A DNA stretch of 64,000 nt from Papaver somniferum (GCF_003573695.1 NC_039359.1:188068813-188132812), one strand, 5' to 3'. Shown: positions 46,566 to 58,500, numbered from the stretch's first letter. The notes: generated by a model not told the origin, from the sequence alone. Made by a program: numbers and translations.

Positions 46566-48581
46566 GTACTAAAGACCAATGTTCAAGTGTCAATCAATGT
46601 AAATCAACAACCCAAGGTTGGATATTCTAATTGATTGATTTTAAAGATCAACCAGTGATATTTCAATTATATAACAAAATATAATGCGGAAAAGAAATAA
46701 CACAGACACCGGAATTTTTTTAAAGAGGAAACCGCAAATGCAGAAAAAAAACCCGGGACCTAGTCCAGATTGAACACCAAACTGTATTAAGCCGCTACAG
46801 ACACTAGCCTACTACCAATTAACTTCGGACTGGACTGTAGTTGAACCCTGATCAATCTCACACTAATTCAAGGTACAGTTGTGCTCCTTAAGTCTTTGAT
46901 CCCAGCAGGATACTACGCAATTGATTCCCTTAGTTGATCTCACCCACAATCAAGAGTTGCTACGACCTAAAGTCGAAGACTTGATAAACAAAACTGTCTC
47001 ACACAGAAAAGTCTATACGATTGAATAAATTTGTCTCCCACGGAAATACCCAAGAGGTTTTGTTCCATCTTTTAATAAATCAAGGTTAACATGAACCAAT
47101 TGATAATCCGAACTTATATCCCCGAAGAACATCCTAGAATTATCAATCACCTCACAATAAACTTAATTGACTAGCGAAACAAGTTATTTTGAAATCACAA
47201 ACGATGAGACGAATTATTTGTGATTACTTTTCTATCTTGCCTGTCAAAGATATAAAATATTGAGCCAATTATTTCAATTGTACTTAGAACAATAGAAACA
47301 GCAAGATCAGATCACGCAACTACAAAGATAATAGTCGGGTCTGGATTCACAATCCCAATGAAGTCTTCAAGTCCTTAACCTACATGATCTCGATAAGAAA
47401 CCAAAGGTTATAGGAGAGTCGACTATAGTTATGCAACTAGTAACACACATGAGGTGTGGGGATTAGGTCTCCCAGTTTCTAGAGTTCTCCTTTATATAGT
47501 TTTCAAATCAGGGTTTGCAATCCAAGTTACCTTGGTAACAAAGCATTCAATATTCACCGTTAGATGAAAAAGCTGATTCAACCAAGCTAATATCTTTCAA
47601 CCGTTGTATCGAACTTAGCTTGTTACACACAAATGCAATGAGACCTTATTTAGGTTTATGTAACCATACCTAAACGTGTACACCATGTTGGTTCACAAAT
47701 AGCTAAACAAGGTTAGACATATGATTACTCTCATATCAACCTTATTCATCTCAACCATAACTAGTTCAAATGACTCAAATTAAACTAGTTAAAGAGTTGT
47801 TCAATTGATATAGAAAACACAATTGAAACCAAATCGGTTTGATTTACTTAAATAAATCATGAACATTATATCCACGGTTTGCAAAGATTGCATTCCTTAT
47901 GATTTAAATGTTTAAGTCCATGCACTGACCGATTTGACAAAGTAACCAGCTTAAGTATGCATACGGGTATGCGTACTTAAGCAAGCGGATTTGAGTTTGT
48001 TTAGTTTCCAAACTCAGCAGAAATTTTCGGTTCGAAAACTTCCACCAGTAGGTGTACGGGTACGCATACTTAAGGTTACTAGTTAAGAGTTTGTCAAAAC
48101 CAAACTCAGCAGAAATTTTCGGTTCGAAAACTTCCGCCAGTATGCGTACGGGTACGCATACTTAACCTGTCTCCTTCGCCAATTTCGATACACACATATG
48201 CATACACTTGGCTCCCGATTTATGGATTTATACACTAATGTGCGAACACACTATATATGCTTATATCCAAACATGGTTACATTCTCAACTCTTTATTTAA
48301 ATCATTGAAACATTCTTACATAATGACAATAGCCGTTTTCACACACTATTAGCATCAAAGCAATTTTCAAGATATTGAAATAATCATTATCGAAACATTT
48401 CAAGCCTACAACAAATGATTGTATCACAGAAACCATGTAAGATGTTACTCAACAATTTTCTCATGATGTAAGATGAACTTGGTCGAAGCGAAAACTTACC
48501 AACACATATTTAGAGAAATATGTAAGCGAGATATACTCAGCTCGAAATCTCAAATGTGTATAAAGAAAACTATATCTTAAC

Positions 48582-49176
48582 CAAGGTAGTTAATATCGCG
48601 TATCGGTCTCGTATCAGTCGGGTCCGATACACCTATACAAAAGATAATATCGGTTTTTATCGGTGATACAACATTAAAACTAGAATTTCAAATATTTGTA
48701 AGACCATAGTAAAAAAAATAATAAGAATCATGCATATATCTCAAATTTTCAAAATACAAGGTTGTTCATTAGCTAGCATTGTGATTGTTGTCCTATTATG
48801 CCGGTAAATCTTTCTTATTATCCTTTACTTTTATCTTTTACATTCCACTGCCTTGCAATCGAAAAATGGTTTCCTTCTTATATCCTAACATGTAGTTGTT
48901 GATATTTTATCATAAATATATTAAGACTTTTTTAACTTCTTCAATTGGCGTTGTACTTTTTTGTAAAGACTAGATGCATGTTGACAGAAAATTTATTCCT
49001 TGAAACCGATATTATCGGTGTATAAGTAAGACCCATATATCGGTCCGTACCGGCCTGTACAACGATAATATCATTCCATCTTTGTATCGCCGATAATTTC
49101 AGTATCGTATAAGTATTTTCCGATATCCGGTAAAAACCTGTAATATCGGCATGTACAACCGATATTGACTACCTTG
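48582..49176. mobile_element. hAT-type MITE
   Basis: 595 bases with terminal inverted repeats CAAGGTAGTTAATATCG (left) and CAAGGTAGTCAATATCG (right, reversed), one mismatch in 17. A perfect 8-bp target duplication ATCTTAAC is at 48574-48581 and 49177-49184, as for hAT elements. The ends are full of TATCGG/CCGATA repeats, and there is no ORF. The 5' LTR of B (near 56330) shows the empty site. Confidence 0.9.
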
Positions 49177-49478
49177 ATCTTAACACGACTTATGTCTCAA
49201 TATAGGAGATAGTAGAAATAAACTTTCCAAGTGATTCATGAGTTCAAGTCTCCACATACCTTTTTTCGAAGAAGTTCCACAAGCTCCCCTTAGTAGTTCT
49301 TCGTCTTCAAATGATGAACTCTGTGAAATCTAATCTAATCTCAACTATACTATCTATGTCCTAGTCTGAGACATCTATAAATAGGCTATAAATCAAGACT
49401 TATAGTTTTGATCACTAACATTGAAAAACATGCTTGAGATAGAAACGCATGCGAGTTCGACCGAGCAGTGCTCTTACA

Positions 49479-50150
49479 ATCTTCTTCTTTATCAATTTTA
49501 GCGACAAAACTATCAATACATATGGATTACAACATAGATAGAAATTGTAGCTTCTCATCCAAATGCTTGATCTCCTTGGAATCTTCAACGTGACTCGAAA
49601 TCTTCGTCACTTCCAAGTACTCCATGATCCTAAAGGTTGTAAGTTCAGCATGACAGTTGTTGAAGATCCGTAGCGATAACAATGAGAAAACAAAATGCTC
49701 TCAATCATTGTTATACAGTGTCATAGTATTATTAAACAACATCAAAGTCCAATTGTATCACAACTTTGACAACAATACTTTGGTGATATGTATCACTCCC
49801 CCTTAGTCAATACTTCATCTCAACATGAAAACCACTCCCCCTTACATAATGATCCGTAAACCATATGTATTTGTAGTATCATACTACACATTAATTCTCC
49901 CCCTTTTTGCCAATATAAATTGGCAAAGGTACGAAAACTAGTGAGATCCTCATGAAATTTTCACAGAGATACTAAATGACCAAAAGAGAATACCATATCA
50001 ACTTTAGATGCCATCATAAAGCCGAAGCTAAATGCATTCATCAAGGAGTTTATAAATATACAAGATAACCCCTAATATTCCACAGCCGCACTCCCCACAG
50101 AGATTTGGCAATTAAGCACAAGTTCAAAATGAACTCTCCCACATAAAATG
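49479..50150 (-). other. Clustered polypurine tracts of element B
   Basis: Pyrimidine runs at 49479-49490, CTCCCCCTTA near 49796 and 49842, and CTCCCCCTTTTT at about 49897-49908 are purine tracts on the element strand. CTCCCACA near 50136 is a weaker one. Positions correspond to those in element A. Confidence 0.7.
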
Positions 50151-50340
50151 TCATTCCCGAAAGAACAACAAAGGAGACCTTGCTTTCACAAGAAAAGAAG
50201 GATTTCTAACAAACACTAGGATACTTGACAGAAACACATCTACTAGAAACAAATGCAAACAAGACTTAACACTATTCACGAATTCCAAACTCGATTGCCT
50301 AAAAGATCGAGATAAAAGCAGGGGCAAGAGTTATGAGAAG

Positions 50341-50622
50341 CTAATGAACTAGAAGAACACAAATGAACTGCCGCAAGTGCTGAAACGTGGAAGTGTCTAA
50401 TGGTTTGGTGAGAATATCAGGCAATTGTTGTTCGGATGGCACAAATTCCATAGTGATAATACCATCTTCATAAAGATCTCGAATAAAATGGTACCTGATG
50501 TCTATGTGCTTAGTTCTTGAGTGCTCAACAGGATTCTCAGTGATGCGAATCGCACTTGAGTTATCACAAAAAATCATCATTATTCCAGAATCAATTCCAT
50601 AATCAGCAAGCGTTTGTTTCAT
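50341..50622 (-). pseudogene. Copia RNase H, C-terminal part
   Basis: 93 codons with IMMIFCDNSSAIRITENPV, HSRTKHIDIRYHFIRD and DILTKPLDTSTFQHLR, the ending of copia polyproteins. The N-terminal half of RNase H lies at about 50623-50781 in broken frames. Confidence 0.88.
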
Positions 50623-50781
50623 CCATAGAAGTTGAGTACAACATGACTCAGCAACAATGTATTATGCTTCACATGTTGAAAGAGATTGTGAATTTTGTTT
50701 CTTGCTATGCCAAGCTACAAGATTCATCCCTACATAGTAGAATCCCCCTGATGTACTCTTTCTGTCTTCCACACACCCTGA

Positions 50782-51330
50782 TCAATCGACATCTGAATAG
50801 GCAGTAAGATCAGTGTTAGTATCAAAAGTGTACGAAAGACCATACCCGACAGTGTGACTGATGTAACGTATGATCCTCTTCATGGCGGCAAGATGCGACT
50901 CCTTTGGATTTGCCTGAAACCTAGCACAACAACCAACACTAAAATAAATGTTAGGTCTCGTGGCCGTGAGATACAAAAGACTTCCAATAATAGATCGATA
51001 AAGTTTTTGATCTACATTTACACCTTCCTCATCTCTATGTAGTTTACCGGTGGTAGGCATAGGAGTGAGTTTTGGAGTTGACTTATCAAGACCAAATCTG
51101 GAAACAAGATTTTTTGCATATTTTTCTTGTGATAAGTAAATTCCATCCTCGTGTTGTTGAATTTGTAAACCTAAAAAGAATTTTAATTCACCAACATTGC
51201 TCATCTCAAACTCCTTACCAAGAGAAACTTGAAAATATTTTGCAAGTTTCTCCGATGTTGATCCATAGATGATATCATCTACATAAACTTGAGCAATAAC
51301 AACATCTTTTCCACTCCATTTGGTAAACAA
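50782..51330 (-). pseudogene. Copia reverse transcriptase, C-terminal half
   Basis: 182 codons. The catalytic YVDD is at residues 16-19 (VIAQVYVDDIIYGST), followed by GELKFFLGLQIQ and SLLYLTATRPNIYFSVG. The next module, RNase H, starts at its end. The frame upstream is broken at about 51331-51577, where the middle of the RT lies. Confidence 0.92.
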
Positions 51331-51577
51331 AGTTTTATCAGCTCCACCTCTTGAAAAACCTTTCCTAAGAAGAGAAGTAGTTAGTTTTTAAACCAGGCAC
51401 GAGGTGCTTGTTTTAACCCGTATGATGCCTTATTGAGTTTAAGGACATGATCATGGAAATCAGGGTTTTCAAAGACTTTAGGTTGAGCGACATAGGCTTA
51501 TTCCGTTAAGATTCCATTTAGGAAGGCGGATTTAACATCCATATGAAACAGCTTAACCTTAAGGAAACAAGCATGAG

Positions 51578-52462
51578 CTAATAACAAACGAATGGACTCA
51601 AGGCGTGCCACAGGAGCAAAGGTTTCGTCAAAGTCGAATCCTTCAATCCTGAGTAACCCTGAGCGACAAGTTTATCTTTGTTTCTGACAATGGTGTCAAA
51701 TTCATCAGACTTGTTCTTAAATATCCACTTGGTACCAACAATATTTATATTGGGGGGACAAGATACGAGTTTCCATACATCTTGTTTTTGAAATTGATTT
51801 AACTCTTCATGCATTGCGTTCACCCAAAAGGGATCACTAAGAGCTTCATCAATATTCCTAGGTTCCACTTGCGATAGATAACAACCAAAATTGCAAATAT
51901 TTTGAAGTTGACCTCTCGTCTTAGTAGTAGAGTCCTTACCACCAATAATATTGTTAGTATCATGATTCCTTTGAACCCAAAGGTGTCGTGTAGAGACACG
52001 CTCTTGTTCAAGAGGAACGGCCTGGCTAGAGCTTTTCTCCTCATCACTAGAGACATCCGGATCAGCAACCGTTGGAACAACTTCTTCTGATTCTGACGTT
52101 TCTTTGACATTCTCAATTGTCTCGGTTGGAGGAAATTCATTAGGAGAGTCATCATGATGAAAGTTACTTAGATCATCAATGATAACATTAGCTGATTCCA
52201 TCATGACTTGGGTTCTGAGATTAAAGATTCGGAAACCACTACTGTCAGATGCATAGCCGAGAAAAATACCCTCATTGCTTTTTGAATCAAACTTCCCTTT
52301 CTGTTCTCGATCCTTTAGAATGTAGCACTTACTGCTGAAAACTCTGAGATAATGTAAGTTGGGCTTCCTACCGTGCCACAACTCATAGGGAGTGTTTAAG
52401 GTCTTTGACCGTAAGTACACACAATTGATCAAATAGAAAGCCGTAAAAACAGCCTCACCCAA
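51578..52462 (-). pseudogene. Copia integrase C-terminus and RT N-terminus
   Basis: 294 codons. The first part (TPYELWHGRKPNLHYLRVFS, GIFLGYASDSSGFRIFN) is the integrase C-terminal region. An acidic S/E-rich linker follows. DPFWVNAMHEELNQFQKQDV and GTKWIFKNKSDEF mark the RT start. A frameshift after VAQGYS and stops separate it from the YVDD piece. Confidence 0.9.
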
Positions 52463-52655
52463 AACCTTAATGGTAAGTTTTTGTTATGGAGCATTACCCT
52501 GGCCATTTCCTGAATATTTCTATTCTTCCTTTCTGCAACTCCATTTGCTTGCGGAGTGATAGGTGGTGAGTATTGCTGAATAATTCCCAGAGATTCACAG
52601 TATTCAAATACCTTGGTGTCTTTAAATTCTGTGCCGCGATCGTTTCTAATTTTAT

Positions 52656-53768
52656 TTAGTTTGCGACCTTGCTCATTCTGGATTTTCTATTAAAAATAAT
52701 CTTGAACTCACTGAGAGTTTCATTCTTGTGAGCCAAAAATGCTACCCAGGTGAATCTAGTGTAATCATCTACCATAACCAAAGCATACTTCTTCCCAGCC
52801 ACTGTAGATTGTCGAATTGGGACAAAAAGATCCATATGAATTAAATCAAGTGGAGCTTTGGTGAGAATATTTCGGGATGATTTGTGTGGAACTTTTTTTT
52901 GTTTACCTTTTTGACAGGCACCACATACACCTTCAACCTTAGCATTTATTTTGGGAACGCCTCCAACAAGTTCTTTGTTAATGATCTTAGTTAGAAGACA
53001 ATAATTGATGTGACCAAAACGTTCATGCCAAAGGTGTGTAGATTCTACCTTAGTCAAATTGCAACAATTACTGAACTGAGTATCTAGAAGATAACAATTA
53101 TTTTTGCCACGTGATCCTTGAAAAATCACTTTACCGGATTTATCGACAATGTCACATCCTTTATCATTGAAGACAACCTTATGGCCCATGTCACAGATTT
53201 GACTTATAGAAAGAAGATTAGCAGTCATACCTTTAACGTATACGACATCATGAATTTCAGGAATTCCAGGTAATTTGATTGTCCCTTTCTTGCTTATGTA
53301 ACAGCAGCTTCCATCTCCAAAAGTTACAAGTCCACCATCAAAATCGCTTGAGTTGATAAACCATGAGAGATCTCCAGTCATGTGCCTGCTACATCCACTA
53401 TCAAGGAACCATTGAAAGGGTGATGTTGACTTCAGAGCAAAAGCTTCTATACTAGTACTACTAACCATTTTGGGCTTTCTTGTTAGTATTGAATGTCTTT
53501 TAAGAGATGACACAAGTTGAATAGCTTTTTTATGAAAATCACTAGCAACTTTTAGTCTTTTCTTGAAGGAGAAACATACATGTTGAAAGTGATTGTGATA
53601 ACCACAAAACAAACATGTACCAACATCATCAACCTTGTTCGAAGAGTTATGGGCACTGTCAGATTTCACAAAGCCTAGACCTTTCTTATCACCTGACAAA
53701 CGACAATTTTTGAAGGAAGAATTAGAGTTGTCATTTAAAACTTTTGAAAAAGACTTTACAGACTTCAA
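52656..53768 (-). pseudogene. Copia Gag zinc knuckle, protease and integrase N-terminus
   Basis: 370 codons. A CCHC knuckle is at residues 52-65 (CLFCGYHNHFQHVC). The aspartic protease motif DSG is at 123-125 (FLDSGCSRHMTG). The integrase H-H-C-C zinc site spans about 245-285 (HLWHERFGH, CGACQKGK). The first catalytic aspartate is D313 (HMDLFVPI), followed by VDDYTRFTWVAF. The remaining integrase residues lie just downstream in another frame: NDRGTEF (near 52645) and ITPQANGVAERKN (about 52530-52565). Upstream, about 290 bases carry only a basic coiled-coil part of Gag. Confidence 0.92.
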
Positions 53769-54107
53769 ATCCTTAAGCTTTGAAATTTCTGCAGCAAGAT
53801 CAGAATTGATCTGGATTTGTTTATCTAACTTTTTCTAGAGATCAACAAACTCTTCAGAGCAATCTTGAGAATTAAGTTTTTTGATATACTTTTCGCAAAG
53901 AGATCCATCAATTTCCTTTATCCATCGAAATTTTTCGAGACACAAGAACTTGATGAGTTTTTTTAAATCAGGATTCTCAACCTTTTCGATGGTTGAACAC
54001 ACTCGATGTTGAGTTTATCCATTTTCGGTGAAGCGTTTTCAGAAACAATATCGTCCATATCAGATCGCTACAAACACAGACTTATGAGGTCTTTAATGTG
54101 TTTTCCT

Positions 54108-54119
54108 GCTCTAATACCA
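54108..54119 (-). other. Primer binding site, tRNA-iMet (one change)
   Basis: Plus strand GCTCTAATACCA, the reverse of TGGTATTAGAGC, two bases from the LTR. One transition from the standard TGGTATCAGAGC. Confidence 0.85.
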
Positions 54120-54121
54120 AT

Positions 54122-56631
54122 TAAAAATGCGGGGGTCTAACAACCATACCCAACAATTCGTTTGGCAATCTGAGAGGACTTACTCCAATATACTTTCTAG
54201 AGAATCAACTAGACAGTCAGACTCAATCTAGAGTAAAGTATATCAAAGAGTTTAATATCTCTAACTCTTAATTCAATCCGCAATTAACAAATAGAAATCT
54301 GCGAGCCCGATTGAATAAGAGGAGTAACTTGAACGGTACCAAAGACCAATGTTCAAGTGTCAATCAATGTAAATCAGCAACCCAAGGTTGGATATTCTAA
54401 TTGATTGATCTTAACGCACAACCTGTGATATTTAAATTATATAACAAAATATAATGCGGAAAAGAAATAACATATACACCAGAATTTTGTTAACGAGGAA
54501 ACCATAAATGCAGAAAAACCCTAGGACCTAGTCCAGATTGAACACCACACTGTACTAAGCCGCTACAGACACTAGCATGCTACCAATTAACTTCGGACTA
54601 GACTGTAGTTGAACCCTAATCAGTCTCACACTGATTCAATGTACAGTTGCACTCTTTACGTCTCTGATCCCAGCAGGATACTACGCACTTGATTACCTTA
54701 ATTGATCTCACCCACAACCAAGATTTTCTACGACCCAAAGTCAAAGACTTGATAGACAAATCTGTCTAACACAAAAAAGTCTATATGATTGAATAAATCT
54801 TTCTCCCACAGAAATACCCAACAGTTTTTGTTCCGTGTTTTGATAAATCAAGGTGAACAGGAACCAATTGATAACTCAGACTTATATTCCCGAAAAACAG
54901 CCTAGAATTATCAATCACCTCACAATAAACTTATCGACTAACGAAACAAGTTATTATGGAATCACAAATGATGAGATGAAGTGTTTGTGATTACTTTTCT
55001 ATCTTTCATATCGGAGATATAAAATCTCGAGACAATTATCTCAATTGTACTCAACACGATATAAACAACAAGATCAGATCACGCAACTACAAAGATAATA
55101 GTTGGGTCTGGCTTGACAATCCCAATGAAGTCTTCAAGTCGTTAACCTACAGGGTCTCGAGAAGAAACCTAAGGTTAAAGGAGAATCGACTCTAGTTATG
55201 CAACTAGTAATACACATGAGGTGTGGGGATTAGGTTTCCCACTTGCTAGAGTTCTCCTTTATATAGTTTTCAAATCAGGGTTTGCAATCCAAGTTACCTT
55301 GGTAACAAAGCATTCAATATTCACCTTTAGATGAAAAACCTGATTCAACCAAGCTAATATCTTTCAACCGTTGTATCGAACTTAGCTTGTTACACACAAA
55401 TGAAATGTACCCTCATTTAGCTTTACGTAACCATACCTAAACGTGTACACCATGTTGGTTCACAAATAGTTAACTAAGGTTAGCCATATGATTACTCTCA
55501 TATCAACCTTATTCATCTCAACTATAACTAGTTCAAATGACTCAAATGAAACTAGTTAGAGAGTTGTTCAATTGCTATAGAAAACACAATTGAAACCAAA
55601 TCGGTTTGATTCACTTGAATCAATCATGAAAATTATAGCCACGGTTCGCAAAGATTGCATTCCTTATGATTTAAATGTTTAAGTCCATGAACTGACCTAT
55701 TTGACAAAGTAACCAGCTTAAGTATGCGTACGGGTATGCGGACTTAAGCAACCAGATTTGAGTTTGTTTAGTTTCCAAACTCAACAAAAAATTTCGGTTC
55801 GAAAACTTCCGCCAGTATGCGTACGGGTATGCATACTTAAGGTGACTAGTTAAGAGTTTGTCAGAACCAAACTCAGCCGAAATTTTCGGTTCGAAAACTT
55901 CCGCCAATATGCGTACGGGTATGCAAACTTAATATGTCTCCTTCACCAATTTCGTATACACACATATGCATACACTTGGCTCCCGGCTTATGGATTTATA
56001 CACTAATGTTTGAACACACTATATATGCTTATATCCAAACATGGTTACATTCTCAACTCTTTATGTCAATCACTGAAACATTCTTCTATAATGACAATAG
56101 CTGTTTTCACACACTATTAACATCAAACCAATTTTCAAGATATTAAAATAATCATTATCGAAACATTCCAAGCCTACATCAAATGATTGTATCACACAAA
56201 CCATGTAAGATGTTACTCGGCAATTTTCTCATGATATAAGATGAACTTGGTCGAAGCGAAAGCTTACCAACACAAATATGTAAGCGAGATATAATCGGCT
56301 CGAAATCTCAAATGTGTATAGAGAAAACTATATGTTAACACGACTTATGTTTCAATATAGGAGATAGTAGAAATAGACTTTCCAAGTGATAGATGAGTTC
56401 AAGTCTCCACATACCTTTTGTCGAAGAAGTTCCACAAGCTCCCCTTAGTAGTTATTCGTCTTCAAATGATGAACTCTGTGAAATCTAAGCTCAACTACAC
56501 TATCTATATCCTAGTCTGAGACATCTATAAATAGGCTATATAAATCAAGACTTATAGTTTTGATCACTAACATTGACAAACATTGCTTGAAATAGCAACG
56601 CATGCGACTTCGACCGAGCAGTGCTCTAACA
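54122..56631 (-). repeat. 5' LTR of element B
   Basis: 2510 bases, TAAAAATGCGGGGG (the TG start is mutated to TA) to GTGCTCTAACA. TATA on the minus strand at 55258-55267. It carries three palindromic units at 55717-55748, 55815-55836 and 55914-55935. Confidence 0.88.
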
Positions 56632-56745
56632 GTAAGTGTCAGCGTTTCTGAGAAACATCATGTCAATGACTACGAATTATCAGATGAAGATCTTCACAAT
56701 TCCGTGTCTATTATCACGAGACATTTTAAATTCAGGTACATTAGT
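56632..56745 (+). pseudogene. Copia Gag remnant, part 2
   Basis: It continues the Gag broken at 44150: SVSEKHHVNDYELSDEDLHN and SVSIITRHFKFR match the Gag segment just before the zinc knuckle (usually ..LA LITRKFKKFLR). The knuckle itself is missing. Confidence 0.65.
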
Positions 56746-57117
56746 GGATTGTCCGTGCCACAATGGCACGGGGATAGAAAGGTGCTGGTGCTAGTAGTTT
56801 TCATTAACAATGCACCTAATTGTTTCTTCTCATCTTAGAAGCAGTTACTAAAACTTCAGAACACAATAACCCAAAGAAATTGTATTATCTATCCAAAAGA
56901 TGTTACATGGACATCAAAACCAAAATTGCTATTATTTTTATAAGAACACATATATGTGTACATGGAAGTAACGTAAGCGGCGCACACTATTTCACAGATT
57001 ATTAGTAGAGAAGATGACATGCCTTTATCAAAACTGGCAGATCCCCTTACCAGAAGATTACAGGGCAATATGACCTTTAGTGCAACAAAGCGTGGAATGA
57101 TGAGTAGCGAGGCCACT
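56746..57117. other. Unassigned DNA
   Basis: AT-rich, with short frames only. No repeat shared with the rest of the window. Confidence 0.4.
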
Positions 57118-57347
57118 GAACAATTTTTTCCCAGCAGTAGAAAATTGTCAGCATAGACTAACATTAAGAAAGCAGCACTTGTAGCAAACTGTAAATTGTT
57201 CCATCTCCGGAGGAATAGAAGACCACCAGCGGTTCCCTGAACATTTTTGCTACATTTCCGAGGCATGGACACATGAAATAATCTGCCTTGTTTCTGGAGT
57301 TGCTGAAACACTTCGAAATTGCCTTTTCCTTTCCCTTGCATCAAAAC
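57118..57347 (-). pseudogene. Glycosyl hydrolase family 9 (endo-beta-1,4-glucanase) exon remnant
   Basis: After an acceptor-like TTATATACAG (reverse of 57348-57357) the minus strand reads VLMQGKGKGNFEVFQQLQKQ, then CSKNVQGTAGGLLFLRRWNN and LQFATSAAFLMLVYAD. This follows the GH9 segment with K-G..NVQ.TPGGL..RWNNLQ..TSA.FL..VYSDYL. GH9 enzymes cut cellulose-type glucans in the cell wall. Downstream codons lose the family pattern (the expected QVDYILGDNP is not visible) and no other exon was found. I read it as a gene fragment or pseudogene. Confidence 0.55.
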
Positions 57348-57876
57348 CTGTATATAAAGTAAAATCAAGTACATTAGGCTTAACGAAACGGGTAATCCTG
57401 ACCTCAAATTACTGGCAACAAAAATCAATAAACACACTGGTACTTGTCAGGGCTTGATCGTATAACAAATATGTTACCAGCTCAACTATTCCCGTGGGGC
57501 TTTAAAATTCCTAATAGGGCGGATTCAAGTACACTGAAGATAGCATGAAGAAATATCAAGAAAACATACTCATGAAGTCATAATGGCACGGAATTTGGTT
57601 TGTTCTTGAACATGGAAATTGTATCCATAGTAGGGATTTGGTTTGCACGGAATTTGCTTATCTTCGTGTGGAACCCTAGATCAATTTGGATAACAGATGT
57701 TTCACAAATACCATAATAGTACGACATTATGGACCATTCTATACAAAACCTGTGATGATATAATACATTACAGACCACAAAATGTAGGGCAAAGCCCGGA
57801 TTTTGGTCTGTTCTTGAACATAAAGATGTTTGAGGGTTTCTCTTGCACACACGAACCATGCACAAAAAAGCAAGAC
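57348..57876. other. Unassigned DNA between exon-like pieces
   Basis: It has two similar phrases, TTTGTTCTTGAACATGGAAA (57600) and CTGTTCTTGAACATAAAGAT (57809). Could be intron or UTR of the minus-strand gene-like region. No supported ORF. Confidence 0.35.
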
Positions 57877-58080
57877 TTATACCAATGCTTCCCTTAAAAA
57901 GGAAAACTGGATATCCATGTCCATCTTTTGAGCTTTGCCAGCCTTATTTGCAGGACTCTCATCAAGCAAGTCATTCGTGGCACCAACCGGTACGATTTCT
58001 ATAATAAGTGCAGGGGAAGATGCAGAATTGCTGCCTGACATGGTGATATGAACGGTGAACCCATATTTTGACTCAAACAA
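57877..58080 (-). CDS. Unidentified exon-like ORF
   Basis: 67 codons, MFESKYGFTVHITMSGSNSA then SPALIIEIVPVGATNDLLDE and KAQKMDMDIQFSFLREA. The composition is that of a folded host protein, not a transposon. The end ALV-stop overlaps a donor-like GTATAAG and the start is preceded by CTTAG, so it may be an internal exon in which the codon before GT is real. I do not recognise the family. It lies about 530 bases upstream, on the same strand, of the GH9 remnant; whether they belong together is unknown. Confidence 0.4.
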   Translation of the reverse strand: MFESKYGFTVHITMSGSNSASSPALIIEIVPVGATNDLLDESPANKAGKAQKMDMDIQFSFLREALV

Positions 58081-58310
58081 CTTGTGTTCTAAGTGCGAAG
58101 CGCCTATCTAATGGTGACATACAGTGACCTTTGATAATTACTATCAATACCATTTAATGAATTCTAACTAAAACTATGAGCAATTGAGATGTACATCCTA
58201 GTAAGTATCAAAAAAGACTGCCCTTGCGGTATTTGGAAACAATTGAACTTCCTATGAAACCTGCATCCTATTTTGTTTATATATACAACAGATAACTAAT
58301 ATCCTCAAAA

Positions 58311-58500
58311 TTACAGATATATAACCGAAAGAGAAGTGAAATGTAATAATACCAATGATGGCACAGCCATAATGGCACCGCGAATTGTATATTTGACGGG
58401 GTATTTTTTTGGTGGCGGTGGAAGTGCTGCTGGTGCGGGTGACGTTGGTGGCATACAAAAATTTGGCCGACTGAGAACCCCATAGATCATGACTTGAACT
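58311..58500 (-). CDS. Unidentified proline-rich exon-like ORF
   Basis: The minus strand reads MIYGVLSRPNFCMPPTSPAP, ALPPPPKKYPVKYTIRGAIM and a hydrophobic end. The 105-codon frame begins earlier (58628) in AT-rich DNA that is unlikely to code. It may be a 5' exon of the same gene as 57877-58080. No family recognised. Confidence 0.3.

Larger units (their letters stand above)
44151..49478 (-). repeat. 3' LTR of element B, interrupted twice
   Basis: LTR sequence at 44151-44369, 46566-48581 and 49177-49478, about 2.54 kb once the solo LTR and MITE are removed, close to the 2510 bases of the 5' LTR. It starts TGAAAATGCGGGGG and ends GTGCTCTTACA. TATA on the minus strand at 47491-47500. Confidence 0.85.
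44151..56631 (-). mobile_element. Element B: Sirevirus-type Ty1/copia element, degenerate gag-pol
   Basis: 3' LTR 44151-49478 (with two nested insertions), interior 49479-54121, 5' LTR 54122-56631. Primer site for tRNA-iMet (54108-54119) and clustered purine tracts (49479-50150) set minus orientation. The interior encodes, in copia order, zinc knuckle, protease, integrase, RT and RNase H. Flanks ATAAG and GTAAG fit a 5-bp duplication with one change, inside an older gag. The UBN2 part of Gag is missing: only about 290 bases lie between the zinc-knuckle ORF and the leader. GCSRHMTG protease spelling and the purine-tract cluster support Sirevirus. Confidence 0.88.
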
